Positions 31,235 to 38,551 of a stretch of DNA of 64,000 nt are shown here, in pieces. The notes beneath the pieces are model-generated. The model did not search any database. It was not told the origin of the DNA and worked only from the letters and a program-made list of their open reading frames with translations. The position numbers and the translations under genes were made by a program. Source of the stretch: a virus; IMG/VR virus record IMGVR_UViG_3300028840_003497, positions 112,268-176,267 of that record; one strand, 5' to 3'. Position 1 is the first letter of the stretch; every line of letters begins with the position of its first letter.

Positions 31235-31310
31235 AACAAATCCCCGAAGTAGTAGGAGGGGTCAGATTATAATTATCATGGATTTAATCGAAAAAGGAAA
31301 GATCGCACGA

Positions 31311-31934
31311 TCAGAATCGAAGTCTTGCCTCCTTCGTCTTTTTGATCCCTATACGAACAGCCTCATCCGCATCGTCCAACACCTCAGCAAGAAGAGCGAT
31401 ATTGCGATGCAGCCTGTCGCGGTAGTCGAGTTGATCCTCGGTGGCAGACTGCCAGTCCCCTTTGATCCCGCACTCGATCTGAACTAACCTTGCAACATTC
31501 GCAATCTCACGATGGAACACAGATTTGTTCTTCGACCTCCGGTAGAGAGCCCCGCACATTAGATTATAACTGTCCCCGCTATCGTTCCTGTACCGAATCA
31601 AATGATCGTACAACCACTGGTAGACTTCGATCTTCAACTTCGGACTGATCGCCAAGGCCATGTCGATAAACAACATCGGATGAACCCAGGTGTGCTTCCC
31701 GCGTCCGCGACCGGCGATCTTGACTTCTCCAAACCTATCCTCCAACTCCCTGATAAACTCCTTCGTTCCTTCGAGCTGAAACCAATGAGACATCTTAAAC
31801 GGAGACATCCCGTTCATGATGCGCCACTTATTCCCGGCACGAACCAAATCAGTCGCGCTGAACATCTCCGACTTGCTCTTTTGGGATATCTCCTCCCCGA
31901 AAAGCTGTCGCCTCATAATTACCTCTGTTTTCAT
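31311..31934 (-). CDS. KilA-N domain DNA-binding protein
   Basis: 207 aa. FSATDLVRAGNKWRI, then EVKIAGRGRGKHTWVHPMLF and IDMALAISPKLKIEVYQWLYDHL, the KilA-N signature (conserved in phage anti-repressor and regulator proteins). The C-terminal ~90 residues are helical and charged, an oligomerisation or partner domain. AAAAGGAG SD and its own promoter at 31971-31998. Confidence 0.88.
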   Translation of the reverse strand: MKTEVIMRRQLFGEEISQKSKSEMFSATDLVRAGNKWRIMNGMSPFKMSHWFQLEGTKEFIRELEDRFGEVKIAGRGRGKHTWVHPMLFIDMALAISPKLKIEVYQWLYDHLIRYRNDSGDSYNLMCGALYRRSKNKSVFHREIANVARLVQIECGIKGDWQSATEDQLDYRDRLHRNIALLAEVLDDADEAVRIGIKKTKEARLRF

Positions 31935-31970
31935 GATATTAACTCCTTTTGAAATGGCGTCTTTTTTAGA

Positions 31971-31998
31971 ACAATAAAGGAGCTTTTATAAAAGTCAA
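31971..31998 (-). promoter_or_regulatory. Promoter of the KilA-N gene
   Basis: TTGACT (31993-31998), 16 nt, TATTGT (31971-31976). The AACGC extension and the UTR hairpin are absent. Lies just after the tRNA array, where a weak GGCG/CGCC hairpin (32008-32022) may end the tRNA transcript. Confidence 0.6.
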
Positions 31999-32035
31999 CA
32001 CAATAACGGCGCTAATCTCGCCATTTCCAAGATAG

Positions 32036-32122
32036 TGGGCCGGGAAGGATTCGAACCTCCGAAGGGACTAGCCCGCCGGATTTACAATCCGGTGCCTTTG
32101 AACCGCTTGGCGATACCGACCC
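32036..32122 (-). tRNA. tRNA-Tyr (GTA)
   Basis: Acceptor GGGTCGG/CCGGCCC, anticodon stem CCGGA/TCCGG with loop TTGTAAA, long variable arm (class II, as expected for bacterial tRNA-Tyr), T arm GAGG-TTCGAAT, discriminator A. CCA not encoded. Confidence 0.92.
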
Positions 32123-32123
32123 A

Positions 32124-32215
32124 TGGTGCGCGGGGCGGGATTCGAACCCGCCCTGTCTCTGAAGTGTTACCCCGGGGCCTGAACCCGGTGCCTTTACCAG
32201 CTTGGCTACCCGCGC
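32124..32215 (-). tRNA. tRNA-Leu (CAG)
   Basis: Acceptor GCGCGGG/CCCGCGC, anticodon loop TTCAGGC, long variable arm of about 20 nt (class II, normal for Leu), T stem GCGGG/CCCGC, discriminator A followed by encoded CCA. Confidence 0.92.
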
Positions 32216-32216
32216 A

Positions 32217-32290
32217 TGGTGATCCCGACTGGAGTCGACCCAGTGTCTCCGGCTCTTCAAGCCAGCGCTAAACCCCTCAGCTACAAGACC
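32217..32290 (-). tRNA. tRNA-Phe (GAA)
   Basis: Acceptor GGTCTTG/CGGGATC (three G-U pairs), anticodon stem CTGGC/GCCGG, loop TTGAAGA, T arm ACTGG/CCAGT with a GTCGACT loop, discriminator A and encoded CCA. Confidence 0.9.
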
Positions 32291-32293
32291 ATG

Positions 32294-32374
32294 GACGGAT
32301 CGAAGCACATCTGCGCATTTTACATTGCCGTCGAACTGAATCGTCGGTTGCTGCCGTGTGAAATCCGATCCGTC
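32294..32374 (-). ncRNA. Structured 81-nt element inside the tRNA array
   Basis: Lies between tRNA-Phe and tRNA-Leu(GAG) where a tRNA would be expected. A perfect 9-bp closing stem (GACGGATCG/CGATCCGTC), an inner CACA/TGTG pairing and an apical hairpin CCG-x-CGA/TCG-x-CGG. No T-arm consensus and no anticodon loop, so not a normal tRNA. Could be a degenerate tRNA, a processing signal, or a small RNA. Confidence 0.55.
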
Positions 32375-32377
32375 TTG

Positions 32378-32451
32378 TGCGCGAGCTGGGAGTCGAACCC
32401 AGAACCACAGACCCCTCAAGCCTGCTCCTCTTCCAGTTGGGATACTCGCGC
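32378..32451 (-). tRNA. tRNA with anticodon GAG (Leu codons CUC/CUU), class I body
   Basis: Acceptor GCGCGAG/CTCGCGC, anticodon stem CAGGC/GTCTG (one G-U), loop TTGAGGG, variable loop only 5 nt, T arm CTGGG/CCCAG. Bacterial tRNA-Leu normally has a long variable arm; this one does not. CCA not encoded. Confidence 0.85.
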
Positions 32452-32457
32452 ATATAT

Positions 32458-32530
32458 TACGACTGAGTGGATTCGAACCACCAACTTTCGGTTCTTGAAA
32501 CCGACGCCTCTTCCGTTGGGCCACAGTCGC
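32458..32530 (-). tRNA. tRNA with anticodon CAA (Leu codon UUG), class I body
   Basis: Acceptor GCGACTG/CAGTCGT, anticodon stem TCGGT/ACCGA, loop TTCAAGA, 5-nt variable loop, T arm GGTGG/CCACT. Discriminator A, CCA not encoded. Class I despite the Leu anticodon. Confidence 0.85.
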
Positions 32531-32531
32531 T

Positions 32532-32607
32532 TGGTGCGCCCCCTCGGATTCGAACCGAGCCTGAACCGGGCTTAAACCGGATCCCTCTTCCACTGGGGTA
32601 GGGGCGC
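32532..32607 (-). tRNA. tRNA with anticodon TAA (Leu codons UUA/UUG), class I body
   Basis: Acceptor GCGCCCC/GGGGCGC, anticodon stem with four G-C pairs and a T-T mismatch, loop TTTAAGC, variable loop 5 nt, T arm CTCGG/CCGAG, discriminator A and encoded CCA. G at position 37, where tRNA-Leu(UAA) usually has A. Confidence 0.85.
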
Positions 32608-32613
32608 ATATAG

Positions 32614-32689
32614 CAAGTGCGGAAGGATTCGAACCTTCAACCTTTGGATTTGGAATCCAACGCTCTGACCAAATTGGAGCCACGCACCC
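32614..32689 (-). tRNA. tRNA-Trp (CCA)
   Basis: Acceptor GGGTGCG/CGCACTT (two G-U at the end), D stem GCTC/GAGC, anticodon stem TTGGA/TCCAA, loop TTCCAAA, T arm GAAGG/CCTTC, discriminator G as expected for Trp. CCA not encoded. Confidence 0.9.
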
Positions 32690-32694
32690 ATAAG

Positions 32695-32778
32695 CGGAGG
32701 TAGAAAGATTCGAACTTTCAAGCCAGTTTCCCGACCACAGTTTAGCAAACTGCTGCGTTACCATTACGCTATACCTCC
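32695..32778 (-). tRNA. tRNA-Ser (GCT)
   Basis: Acceptor GGAGGTA/TACCTCC, anticodon stem GCAGT/ACTGT, loop TTGCTAA, long variable arm (class II), T arm GAAAG/CTTTC, discriminator G. CCA not encoded. Confidence 0.9.
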
Positions 32779-32782
32779 CTTG

Positions 32783-32855
32783 AGTCTCGGGCCGGGTTCG
32801 AACCGGCGTCCTTCTTGGGTTGCAACCAAGTGCCTCGCCTCTTGGCTACCGAGAC
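32783..32855 (-). tRNA. tRNA-Cys (GCA)
   Basis: Acceptor GTCTCGG/CCGAGAC, anticodon stem CTTGG/CCAAG, loop TTGCAAC, T arm GCCGG/CCGGC, discriminator T (U73, the Cys identity base). CCA not encoded. First tRNA in the direction of transcription. Confidence 0.92.
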
Positions 32856-32929
32856 GTTTGCGGAGAGAGGGAACCGATGGATTTATCCAGTTAAGGCTAA
32901 TCACCATTTTGCTGAGAACCATCTCCATT

Positions 32930-33871
32930 CTATTGAACCCCTTTCTTTAACCATTTCCTTATAGCATTATCAGAAACCCCATACTTCCTCCCAGCCGCAC
33001 AATATCCATTCTTATCAACAAACTTTTTAACTTCATCAAGTATCGGTCTTGGGACTTTCCGCTGCGCAACACTAGCAGCACGTCTTCTCTTTTCACTTTT
33101 CAAATCAGAACGATAACACTCTACAGAACAATACTTTTGCCCAGTTTTGTAAGGGAAAGCATTGCTACACATAATACACGAAACAATCTTTCTTTTTCTT
33201 TCTGATAAACGATCAGCAATAATCAAACCCTGTTCCCGCACATACCTCCTAACTGCAGCCTGATTCCTTGGACTGTTTTTACGTCCAAGTTTATCAAGAA
33301 CCTCCCCAATAGAAGAACTGTTTTTAACAATCAATCTAAGAATGTCATCAGTATACATGTCAATCCATGACTCTCTTTTTCTTCTTCCTTTATGAACCAA
33401 TGCTCTGTTTTTGAAATTTTTAACTCCATAATTACTAGTTTGAGAATGACAATTAGGACAAAGAAACCTCAAATTCCCTTTGATATTATTAAACGGATCC
33501 CCGTCAATGTGATCAACTTGAAGAGTGATCTCATTACCCATCCACTCCGATAATCCACAACATGCACAAACATATTCTACGCCTGATTCAATAAGAGCCC
33601 TTCGCAAAGCATACGCATGCTCTCGGGAACCGTCTTTTCTGGATAAAACATCAGAAGGACTACGCTTATTGACAGAAATCCTGCCTTTGTTCCAACCCCC
33701 TCTTCCAGAAGCAAAATGAGAAAAATCAACACCATGTCTAACTGCCATTCTCTTCGCATGGGCTTGAGAAGAACCATGAGTAGAACTTTCAAAAATCCTA
33801 CAGACATCAGCCCATGTGGCCGATTCAGCCACAGCCTTTTCCAGTCTCTCTTTCGTATATTTCGATTCCAA
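32930..33871 (-). CDS. HNH homing-type endonuclease
   Basis: About 313 aa. VCACCGLSEWMGNE ... LQVDHIDGDPFNN ... LRFLCPNCHSQT is a zinc-bound HNH nuclease core. A second zinc finger CIMCSNAFPYKTGQKYC...C and a C-terminal helix-turn-helix (DKNGYCAAGRKYGVSDNAI) probably read DNA. The region is more A+T-rich than its surroundings, consistent with a mobile free-standing homing endonuclease beside the tRNA array. TTG at 33871 with GGAGG 5 nt upstream is the likely start; the frame is open further upstream to 33964. Confidence 0.85.
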   Translation of the reverse strand: MESKYTKERLEKAVAESATWADVCRIFESSTHGSSQAHAKRMAVRHGVDFSHFASGRGGWNKGRISVNKRSPSDVLSRKDGSREHAYALRRALIESGVEYVCACCGLSEWMGNEITLQVDHIDGDPFNNIKGNLRFLCPNCHSQTSNYGVKNFKNRALVHKGRRKRESWIDMYTDDILRLIVKNSSSIGEVLDKLGRKNSPRNQAAVRRYVREQGLIIADRLSERKRKIVSCIMCSNAFPYKTGQKYCSVECYRSDLKSEKRRRAASVAQRKVPRPILDEVKKFVDKNGYCAAGRKYGVSDNAIRKWLKKGVQ

Positions 33872-33983
33872 AACAGCCTCCGTATGGTAATGCAAAATAT
33901 TGCACCAAATACAATACCATACATAATGGTAAACGACCAAGGTGACGCTATGCCATTCAGCCACACCCCATAAGGGTTATGAC

Positions 33984-34094
33984 CTAACTAAAATATGAGG
34001 ATAAATATAGATGTAGGGACGAACACCACAACCGAGCGGTCGTAGTGGCAGGGATCGCGATCATCGGGACATTTTTTTTGATGGGCTGTTCCAT
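33984..34094 (-). CDS. Possible 36-aa ORF upstream of the HNH gene
   Basis: MEQPIKKNVPMIAIPATTTA... with an AGGAG SD at 8 nt. It is the only candidate in the 280 bp between the HNH gene and the 34153 gene, a region that otherwise shows only A+T-rich sequence that probably contains the HNH promoter. Coding status doubtful. Confidence 0.3.
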   Translation of the reverse strand: MEQPIKKNVPMIAIPATTTARLWCSSLHLYLSSYFS

Positions 34095-34152
34095 TTGTCG
34101 TCTCCTGCAAACCAGTGTCGGCTATGTTCGCCAGAAAAGTCAAGAGGAAAGT

Positions 34153-34806
34153 TTAGTCGTCCTTCGATCCATCCTCTTCCTCCCAATACTTCGCCGGGTC
34201 CTTCCAGTCAGGATAACACTCCTTGAGCCACTTCTTACACGCCGCTATCTGCTCCTTGTCAATGGCTATCGATGCCTGGTAGTCTTCCTTGCCCTCGGCG
34301 CTCACGGGCGTGTCCACGGGATCCACAGAGAACACCGGGGTGCCGACGTCAAGAACCTGGTACTGAATCTTGGTCAAAAACGCGCCCGGCATCTTTTGAA
34401 AGTCATCAAAATTCTGCTCAACAGAAAACCGATTGCACAATACAATAAAAGCGCTACGGTCGTAGAACGCAGCTTTATAAAAAACCTTGGCCCTCTCACG
34501 CCCCTTGTCATCCACCAACCTATTCCACATCGAATGGTCTGTTGGCTTCTTCTTCCAACCTTCAGGCAATTCCACGGGCCGGAAGATGGGATCGTGCGGG
34601 TATGGCTCACCGAGCTTGATTCCCCAGCCCACCAAAACATCATCCATCTCCTTGCCAGCACCAGTGTTCACCGCCGCAGGAAGATCTGCGCTGTTCACAA
34701 AACTCTGTTGACCCCTGGCCTCTTGATTCTCGATAGCCCCAGATGGACTGTTTGTGATCAATCCCTCCAAAAAGACCATCTCACCGTCTTCTTTTCTTGT
34801 TTTCAT
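34153..34806 (-). CDS. Conserved phage-type protein, 217 aa
   Basis: Contains MVFLEGLITNSPSGAIENQE..., DPIFRPVELPEGWKKKPTDH and SMWNRLVDDKGRERAKVFYK, a pattern ('DP.F....LP.GW......H..w..l.D..GR.R') I recognise as recurring in large-phage proteins of unknown function. No enzyme motif. Start overlaps the 34806 stop area, SD GAGGATG. Confidence 0.7.
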   Translation of the reverse strand: MKTRKEDGEMVFLEGLITNSPSGAIENQEARGQQSFVNSADLPAAVNTGAGKEMDDVLVGWGIKLGEPYPHDPIFRPVELPEGWKKKPTDHSMWNRLVDDKGRERAKVFYKAAFYDRSAFIVLCNRFSVEQNFDDFQKMPGAFLTKIQYQVLDVGTPVFSVDPVDTPVSAEGKEDYQASIAIDKEQIAACKKWLKECYPDWKDPAKYWEEEDGSKDD

Positions 34807-36761
34807 TATTCATCCTCCTTCGGCCCGTTTTTGTTACCGACCGTCTTGTTTCCAGCGTGGTATTCTTCCGCCATAAGCAGCATCGGAGCCCACTTTAGAT
34901 ACTCTGCACGCGTTCGAGGATCGTCGAAAAACATTCGAAAGTCCCCCGGTTTGTACGCGCTCACATTCATCAACCTCGACTCCGGACAAGTGACAGACGA
35001 ACGGATCCATGGGCTCCGCTCCTTGCCCCATCCAGAAGAATCGTAGCCCTGGCGCTCCCGGTACCAATGAAATGTCGCCTTGCGCGCCCGTGGCATGAAC
35101 TTTACCACCTCGGCCAATTCTCCAGGTCCATCATTCCCGTACGGAGAGTACAAATCAACGTTGCTGTAATCGCCCCTGATTCGCCAGTCCCTTGACCGTC
35201 GATCGTTTTCCTTCTTAGCCTCCCTCCTCATCCAATATCGTTCCTGTCCGATCGTTACAGATCCCACCTGAAGCGACTCGTTTAGATGCATACGGTACTT
35301 CTCGAAGTCAGGCTTCTCTCCGGCAACCAGTGCCCGGTCCTGATCAAACACCAACCTGATCCCCGCACGGAACCCGTCGTCCGTCCAGACCCGCCAGGGA
35401 GGGTGCGGGTGCAAGATCTCCGAGCGATCCAGTATGCCCTGAAGGACCATCACCACCCGGTTATGATCTTCGACATCCTTCTGGATATTCGCCACCATGT
35501 CGTCATAATAAATATCTTCCGGTCTAAATAATCGATAATCGCTGCTCGTTTTAGATGGTCCAAAGCCGGGCCAAGACAAATCATTGTCTCGATCAAGCTT
35601 CTCATCTTCCGTCGCAGCATTCCATGCACGTTCATTATTTCTCCACTCCCGGATCTTGCGAGCGTCCTCGTCTCGAATAGCCTTATATTCATTGTCGGAG
35701 ATGAACCCTCCTACCCTCCCAAAATCGTCAACTTTGACCCACATCTTCTGCCCGCTGGATATTAATTGCCTATCGCTATCAGGAAAGAGCTTTTCCCCAA
35801 ATTCTATCAGGGTATTGACTCGCCAGATCTGATCACCATTCCGGATGTACAAGAAAGTCACGTTGTCCATCTTCTCCGACGCCATGATACTAATAAAGTC
35901 CGATATCGTTTTACCGCTTCGGTGCTTCCTCTTCCGGCGCACACGGAATGCCACCAAACACCGCTGGAACGGTAGCAGCCGATCAACCACCCCATCTTCC
36001 AGTAGCCAATTATCAAAGTCGTCGATGTCCCTAAAATCCATCCCGCCGTGCTTGTAATTGGCAAGACACTCCTCATCCATGTAGTGGCGACGCTGGACCA
36101 GTCTCACCGGCTCGCTCAGATCCGCTGGATCCCCATCGCGGATCTTTACAGCGTCCTCGCTAATCCCGGCGTACAAATCGACAGCGAGGATCCTCCGGTC
36201 CACACGATCGATCATTGCGTTCATTTCACTTCGCTGACCCCGCAAAGGAATCGACTCAGCCTTGAGCCACTCCTCCATGCTCTCGGCAGTCTTTTCTATT
36301 TCCTTGAACAACCCCGGGATCTTGTCATCTTTAGCCTTGACCAGGGACTCGCGATACTCCGGCATCGGCTCGCCAGTTCGAACAGACAGGGCCTCCGTAT
36401 CGGATCCCTCGCCGATAGCCAACGACGGAGCCACACCGAGCCGAGACGTGAGCAATTGGAGCTCTTCCGTCAACTCGCCTATCCTCGCCCGACACGTATC
36501 CGCGTTCTTGCGAATGATAACCAGCGCATCTGGGACGTACTCACAGCAGCCCCAGAAATCGTCGAAATGGATCCGTATGTGCCCACCGCCTGTGCTCACA
36601 ATTTTGACATAGTTAGATCCGACGTGAGTAACGCACCCTAGCCACCTATCGTCTTCCTCATCGGTAACCCAGTACCACTTACCTATCTCCGGATCATCAT
36701 CCGACTTCTTCCGTGGCATCTTGTTCGACTCCGGTTTATGGACTGTAATATCATCACTCAT
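34806..36761 (-). CDS. Large hypothetical protein, 651 aa
   Basis: Begins MSDDITVHKPESNK with GGAGG SD. Residues about 20-80 form an SH3/Tudor-like beta segment (KWYWVTDEEDDRWLGCVTHV); about 90-180 a coiled coil; the centre (MDNVTFLYIRNGDQIWRVNT, FGEKLFPD) and the rest are mixed alpha/beta. No known domain recognised with certainty. Long, well-spaced and codon-consistent, so certainly real. Confidence 0.75.
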   Translation of the reverse strand: MSDDITVHKPESNKMPRKKSDDDPEIGKWYWVTDEEDDRWLGCVTHVGSNYVKIVSTGGGHIRIHFDDFWGCCEYVPDALVIIRKNADTCRARIGELTEELQLLTSRLGVAPSLAIGEGSDTEALSVRTGEPMPEYRESLVKAKDDKIPGLFKEIEKTAESMEEWLKAESIPLRGQRSEMNAMIDRVDRRILAVDLYAGISEDAVKIRDGDPADLSEPVRLVQRRHYMDEECLANYKHGGMDFRDIDDFDNWLLEDGVVDRLLPFQRCLVAFRVRRKRKHRSGKTISDFISIMASEKMDNVTFLYIRNGDQIWRVNTLIEFGEKLFPDSDRQLISSGQKMWVKVDDFGRVGGFISDNEYKAIRDEDARKIREWRNNERAWNAATEDEKLDRDNDLSWPGFGPSKTSSDYRLFRPEDIYYDDMVANIQKDVEDHNRVVMVLQGILDRSEILHPHPPWRVWTDDGFRAGIRLVFDQDRALVAGEKPDFEKYRMHLNESLQVGSVTIGQERYWMRREAKKENDRRSRDWRIRGDYSNVDLYSPYGNDGPGELAEVVKFMPRARKATFHWYRERQGYDSSGWGKERSPWIRSSVTCPESRLMNVSAYKPGDFRMFFDDPRTRAEYLKWAPMLLMAEEYHAGNKTVGNKNGPKEDE

Positions 36762-37330
36762 GCACACAGCCTCCTTGGAACCTTGATATAGTTGTCCGCA
36801 GCGTACTGAGCTACCTCCAACCACCCCTCCACTTCCTCTTTGTTATCGGCGTAGACACACAGGATCTCGCGACCCCAAACCTTCCACTTGCCGAGGAGTC
36901 CACCGGCCTGTACATCCATATTATCCAGAAACAGTTGCGTTCTGTCGATCGTCAGAAACCCCACATCCGGATCGCCTTCTATCTTAACACCAATCTCCGT
37001 GACCCTCTTCTGGGCATTCCTGCGCTCGTTGGTATTGGTATTCGGATGGTCGATCAGATTCCGGAGTTTCCGGAGCAGAACCACCTCGGGCGTCGGAACA
37101 ACCGGCTCGTCCTTGACCCGGTACGCACCGTGCCCGCTGTAAACGAAGCAATGTTTCCTGTACCGACGAGGGAGCATGTGAAAGTCAACCTCGAACATCG
37201 TCAGAGTCCTGGTCTCCATCAGATCGTCTTGCGAGGGAGACGCATCCGGATCGAACACCAGCATAGCATCTCTGTCTGGAGAAATATCTTGATTAAGGTG
37301 TGGCATCGGTAATTTTTTGAAGTGTATCAT
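36758..37330 (-). CDS. Hypothetical protein with DUF2786-like motif, 190 aa
   Basis: Contains LLRKLRNLIDHPNTNTNERR, similar to the DUF2786-like 'DHP-x-T-x2-NER' of the 21979-22506 protein. C-terminal half alpha/beta. Coupled on both sides by ATGA overlaps. Function unknown. Confidence 0.65.
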   Translation of the reverse strand: MIHFKKLPMPHLNQDISPDRDAMLVFDPDASPSQDDLMETRTLTMFEVDFHMLPRRYRKHCFVYSGHGAYRVKDEPVVPTPEVVLLRKLRNLIDHPNTNTNERRNAQKRVTEIGVKIEGDPDVGFLTIDRTQLFLDNMDVQAGGLLGKWKVWGREILCVYADNKEEVEGWLEVAQYAADNYIKVPRRLCA

Positions 37331-37551
37331 CCTCTTGCCGCCTTTTGAATAGCCATCCGGACATTGAACCGATCAGCATACATTTCCACCGAAATCTTAT
37401 CTTCCAGCGAGACACTGTCGTCCGCCCACATTCGCTCGAATAAAAGTTTCACACAATTGTCGTCGATACTGTTCGGATCTTCGATGTCACAATCCTCTAC
37501 GAATTCCATGACTAAACGGCGAACTAGGACCACAAAACCATTCCCCATCAT
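37327..37551 (-). CDS. Hypothetical acidic protein, 74 aa
   Basis: MMGNGFVVLVRRLVMEFVED..., helical, acidic. Two tandem ATGs, the first overlapping the upstream stop (ATGATG). AAGGAG SD. Function unknown. Confidence 0.6.
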   Translation of the reverse strand: MMGNGFVVLVRRLVMEFVEDCDIEDPNSIDDNCVKLLFERMWADDSVSLEDKISVEMYADRFNVRMAIQKAARG

Positions 37552-37712
37552 CTCTTCTCCTTCTTGAGATGATCCCTGAGAACATCCCCAAGACTCGTCT
37601 TCACGACAGTCTTCTTTACTCTCCTGCGAAGACGCTCCCGCTTGTCGTCTTTCTCAAACTCGCGGTCCAGAATCTTTTGAAACTCGTCATCCTCAGATAC
37701 TTTTTTTAACAT
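37548..37712 (-). CDS. Small charged helical protein, 54 aa
   Basis: MLKKVSEDDEFQKILDREFE followed by a Lys/Arg-rich helix (KRERLRRRVKKTVVKTS). Strong GGAGGTGAAG SD after the promoter/hairpin at 37727-37782, and coupled to the next gene. Possibly nucleic-acid or partner-binding. Confidence 0.7.
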   Translation of the reverse strand: MLKKVSEDDEFQKILDREFEKDDKRERLRRRVKKTVVKTSLGDVLRDHLKKEKR

Positions 37713-37726
37713 TCTCTTCACCTCCT

Positions 37727-37782
37727 GCCGAGATCGTCCCGGCCATCATGGTGTACTATAAAGCTTTGTGCGCGTTTGTCAA
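37727..37782 (-). promoter_or_regulatory. Promoter with 5'-UTR hairpin
   Basis: TTGACA (37777-37782) followed by AACGC, 16 nt, TATAGT (37755-37760). A 7-bp hairpin with a CGA loop (37727-37743, GCCGGGA/TCTCGGC with one G-U) lies directly before AGGAGG. Confidence 0.85.
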
Positions 37783-38121
37783 CTAGGAAATTCGGGCGAC
37801 GTAACGGGCGTACTTGTAACCCTCGGTGCTGATGAGATAGTGCTTGTCGCTCGGATCCACGACGACGAAGGACATGCTGGGGGGCTCGCGGTCGAAGTTC
37901 GCAGCGGCAGGAGCTTTCGGCCACTCGGCATAGACCTCCTGCCATGGGACACGTTTCAGCTTGGAGACCATATTCTTGTCCATCTTTTCGAGTTTATTCG
38001 GATCGATCTTCGGGGCGTGGCCCCATCTCGTGACCTTGCTTCCCATCTTGTCGAGGATGCTGTCCGGCAACTGTCCACGAATAAGCGCCTCATCCATTTT
38101 TCTCTCGATTAACTTCTTCAT
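37783..38121 (-). CDS. Tagged protein 1 (MKKLIERK N-terminus), 112 aa
   Basis: Starts MKKLIERKMDEALIRGQLPD, carrying the N-terminal tag common to seven genes at 37.8-40.7 kb. After the tag: a helical region and a beta-rich C-terminus (SFVVVDPSDKHYLISTEGYK). L-I-E at residues 4-6 fits the (I/L)-x-E consensus cut by T4-type prohead proteases. Candidate internal capsid protein (inference). Last gene of the 40717 to 37783 operon. Confidence 0.65.
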   Translation of the reverse strand: MKKLIERKMDEALIRGQLPDSILDKMGSKVTRWGHAPKIDPNKLEKMDKNMVSKLKRVPWQEVYAEWPKAPAAANFDREPPSMSFVVVDPSDKHYLISTEGYKYARYVARIS

Positions 38122-38130
38122 AATAACCCC

Positions 38131-38496
38131 CTACGACGTGACCATCTGAACGATCACTGGATTGGTCGGATCCGTCGTCCCAGGGGTACCGGGGGCCGTC
38201 ACAACCGCAAACGAAAGCGCCGCAAAGTCAAGCCCATCCGGACAGACAATCTGTCTCCGCTGATTGACGGGAACCTTGAAAATAAAGTCCGGGTCCGACG
38301 TGCCAACTGTCGGAGCCGCGTCGTCGTATATCTTCAGATACGCCACGTCCGCCGGGTTGCCACGATTGTCAATGTCCAACATGTAAAGGGTTCCGGCTGC
38401 CCCCGTGACGTTCGTCTCAGGCGTCGCGTTGGCTTCCGTGTCCTTGATTAATTTAGTCCCGACTGGCGAGACCTGTGTCGATACTGAAAGTGTCAT
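38131..38496 (-). CDS. Probable virion beta-sandwich protein, 121 aa
   Basis: Beta-rich with GTLYMLDIDNRGNPADVAYLK, YDDAAPTVGTSDPDFIFKVP and Gly/Thr/Pro-rich loops; typical of small phage head or tail decoration proteins. It is the only gene in the tagged cluster without the N-terminal tag, suggesting an outer location (inference). Confidence 0.6.
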   Translation of the reverse strand: MTLSVSTQVSPVGTKLIKDTEANATPETNVTGAAGTLYMLDIDNRGNPADVAYLKIYDDAAPTVGTSDPDFIFKVPVNQRRQIVCPDGLDFAALSFAVVTAPGTPGTTDPTNPVIVQMVTS

Positions 38497-38551
38497 ACCT
38501 TACCTCCAAGACCCATGGCACCATCGCCACGTTTCTTCTCTATGAATTCCT

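Noticed and set aside
31279-31487. + strand frame beginning MDLIEKGK, resembling the capsid-targeting tag
   Set aside because: It lies antisense to the KilA-N gene and its similarity to the tag is only a few residues.
32858-32925. Possible tenth, degraded tRNA upstream of tRNA-Cys
   Set aside because: A weak GGAGA/TCTCC end pairing and a GGTTCCC segment are present, but no cloverleaf can be drawn with a proper anticodon stem.
34045-35046. Rightward open frame (333 codons) opposite the 34153 and 34806 genes
   Set aside because: Antisense to two genes with good SDs; its composition is unlike a real protein. Treated as a shadow.
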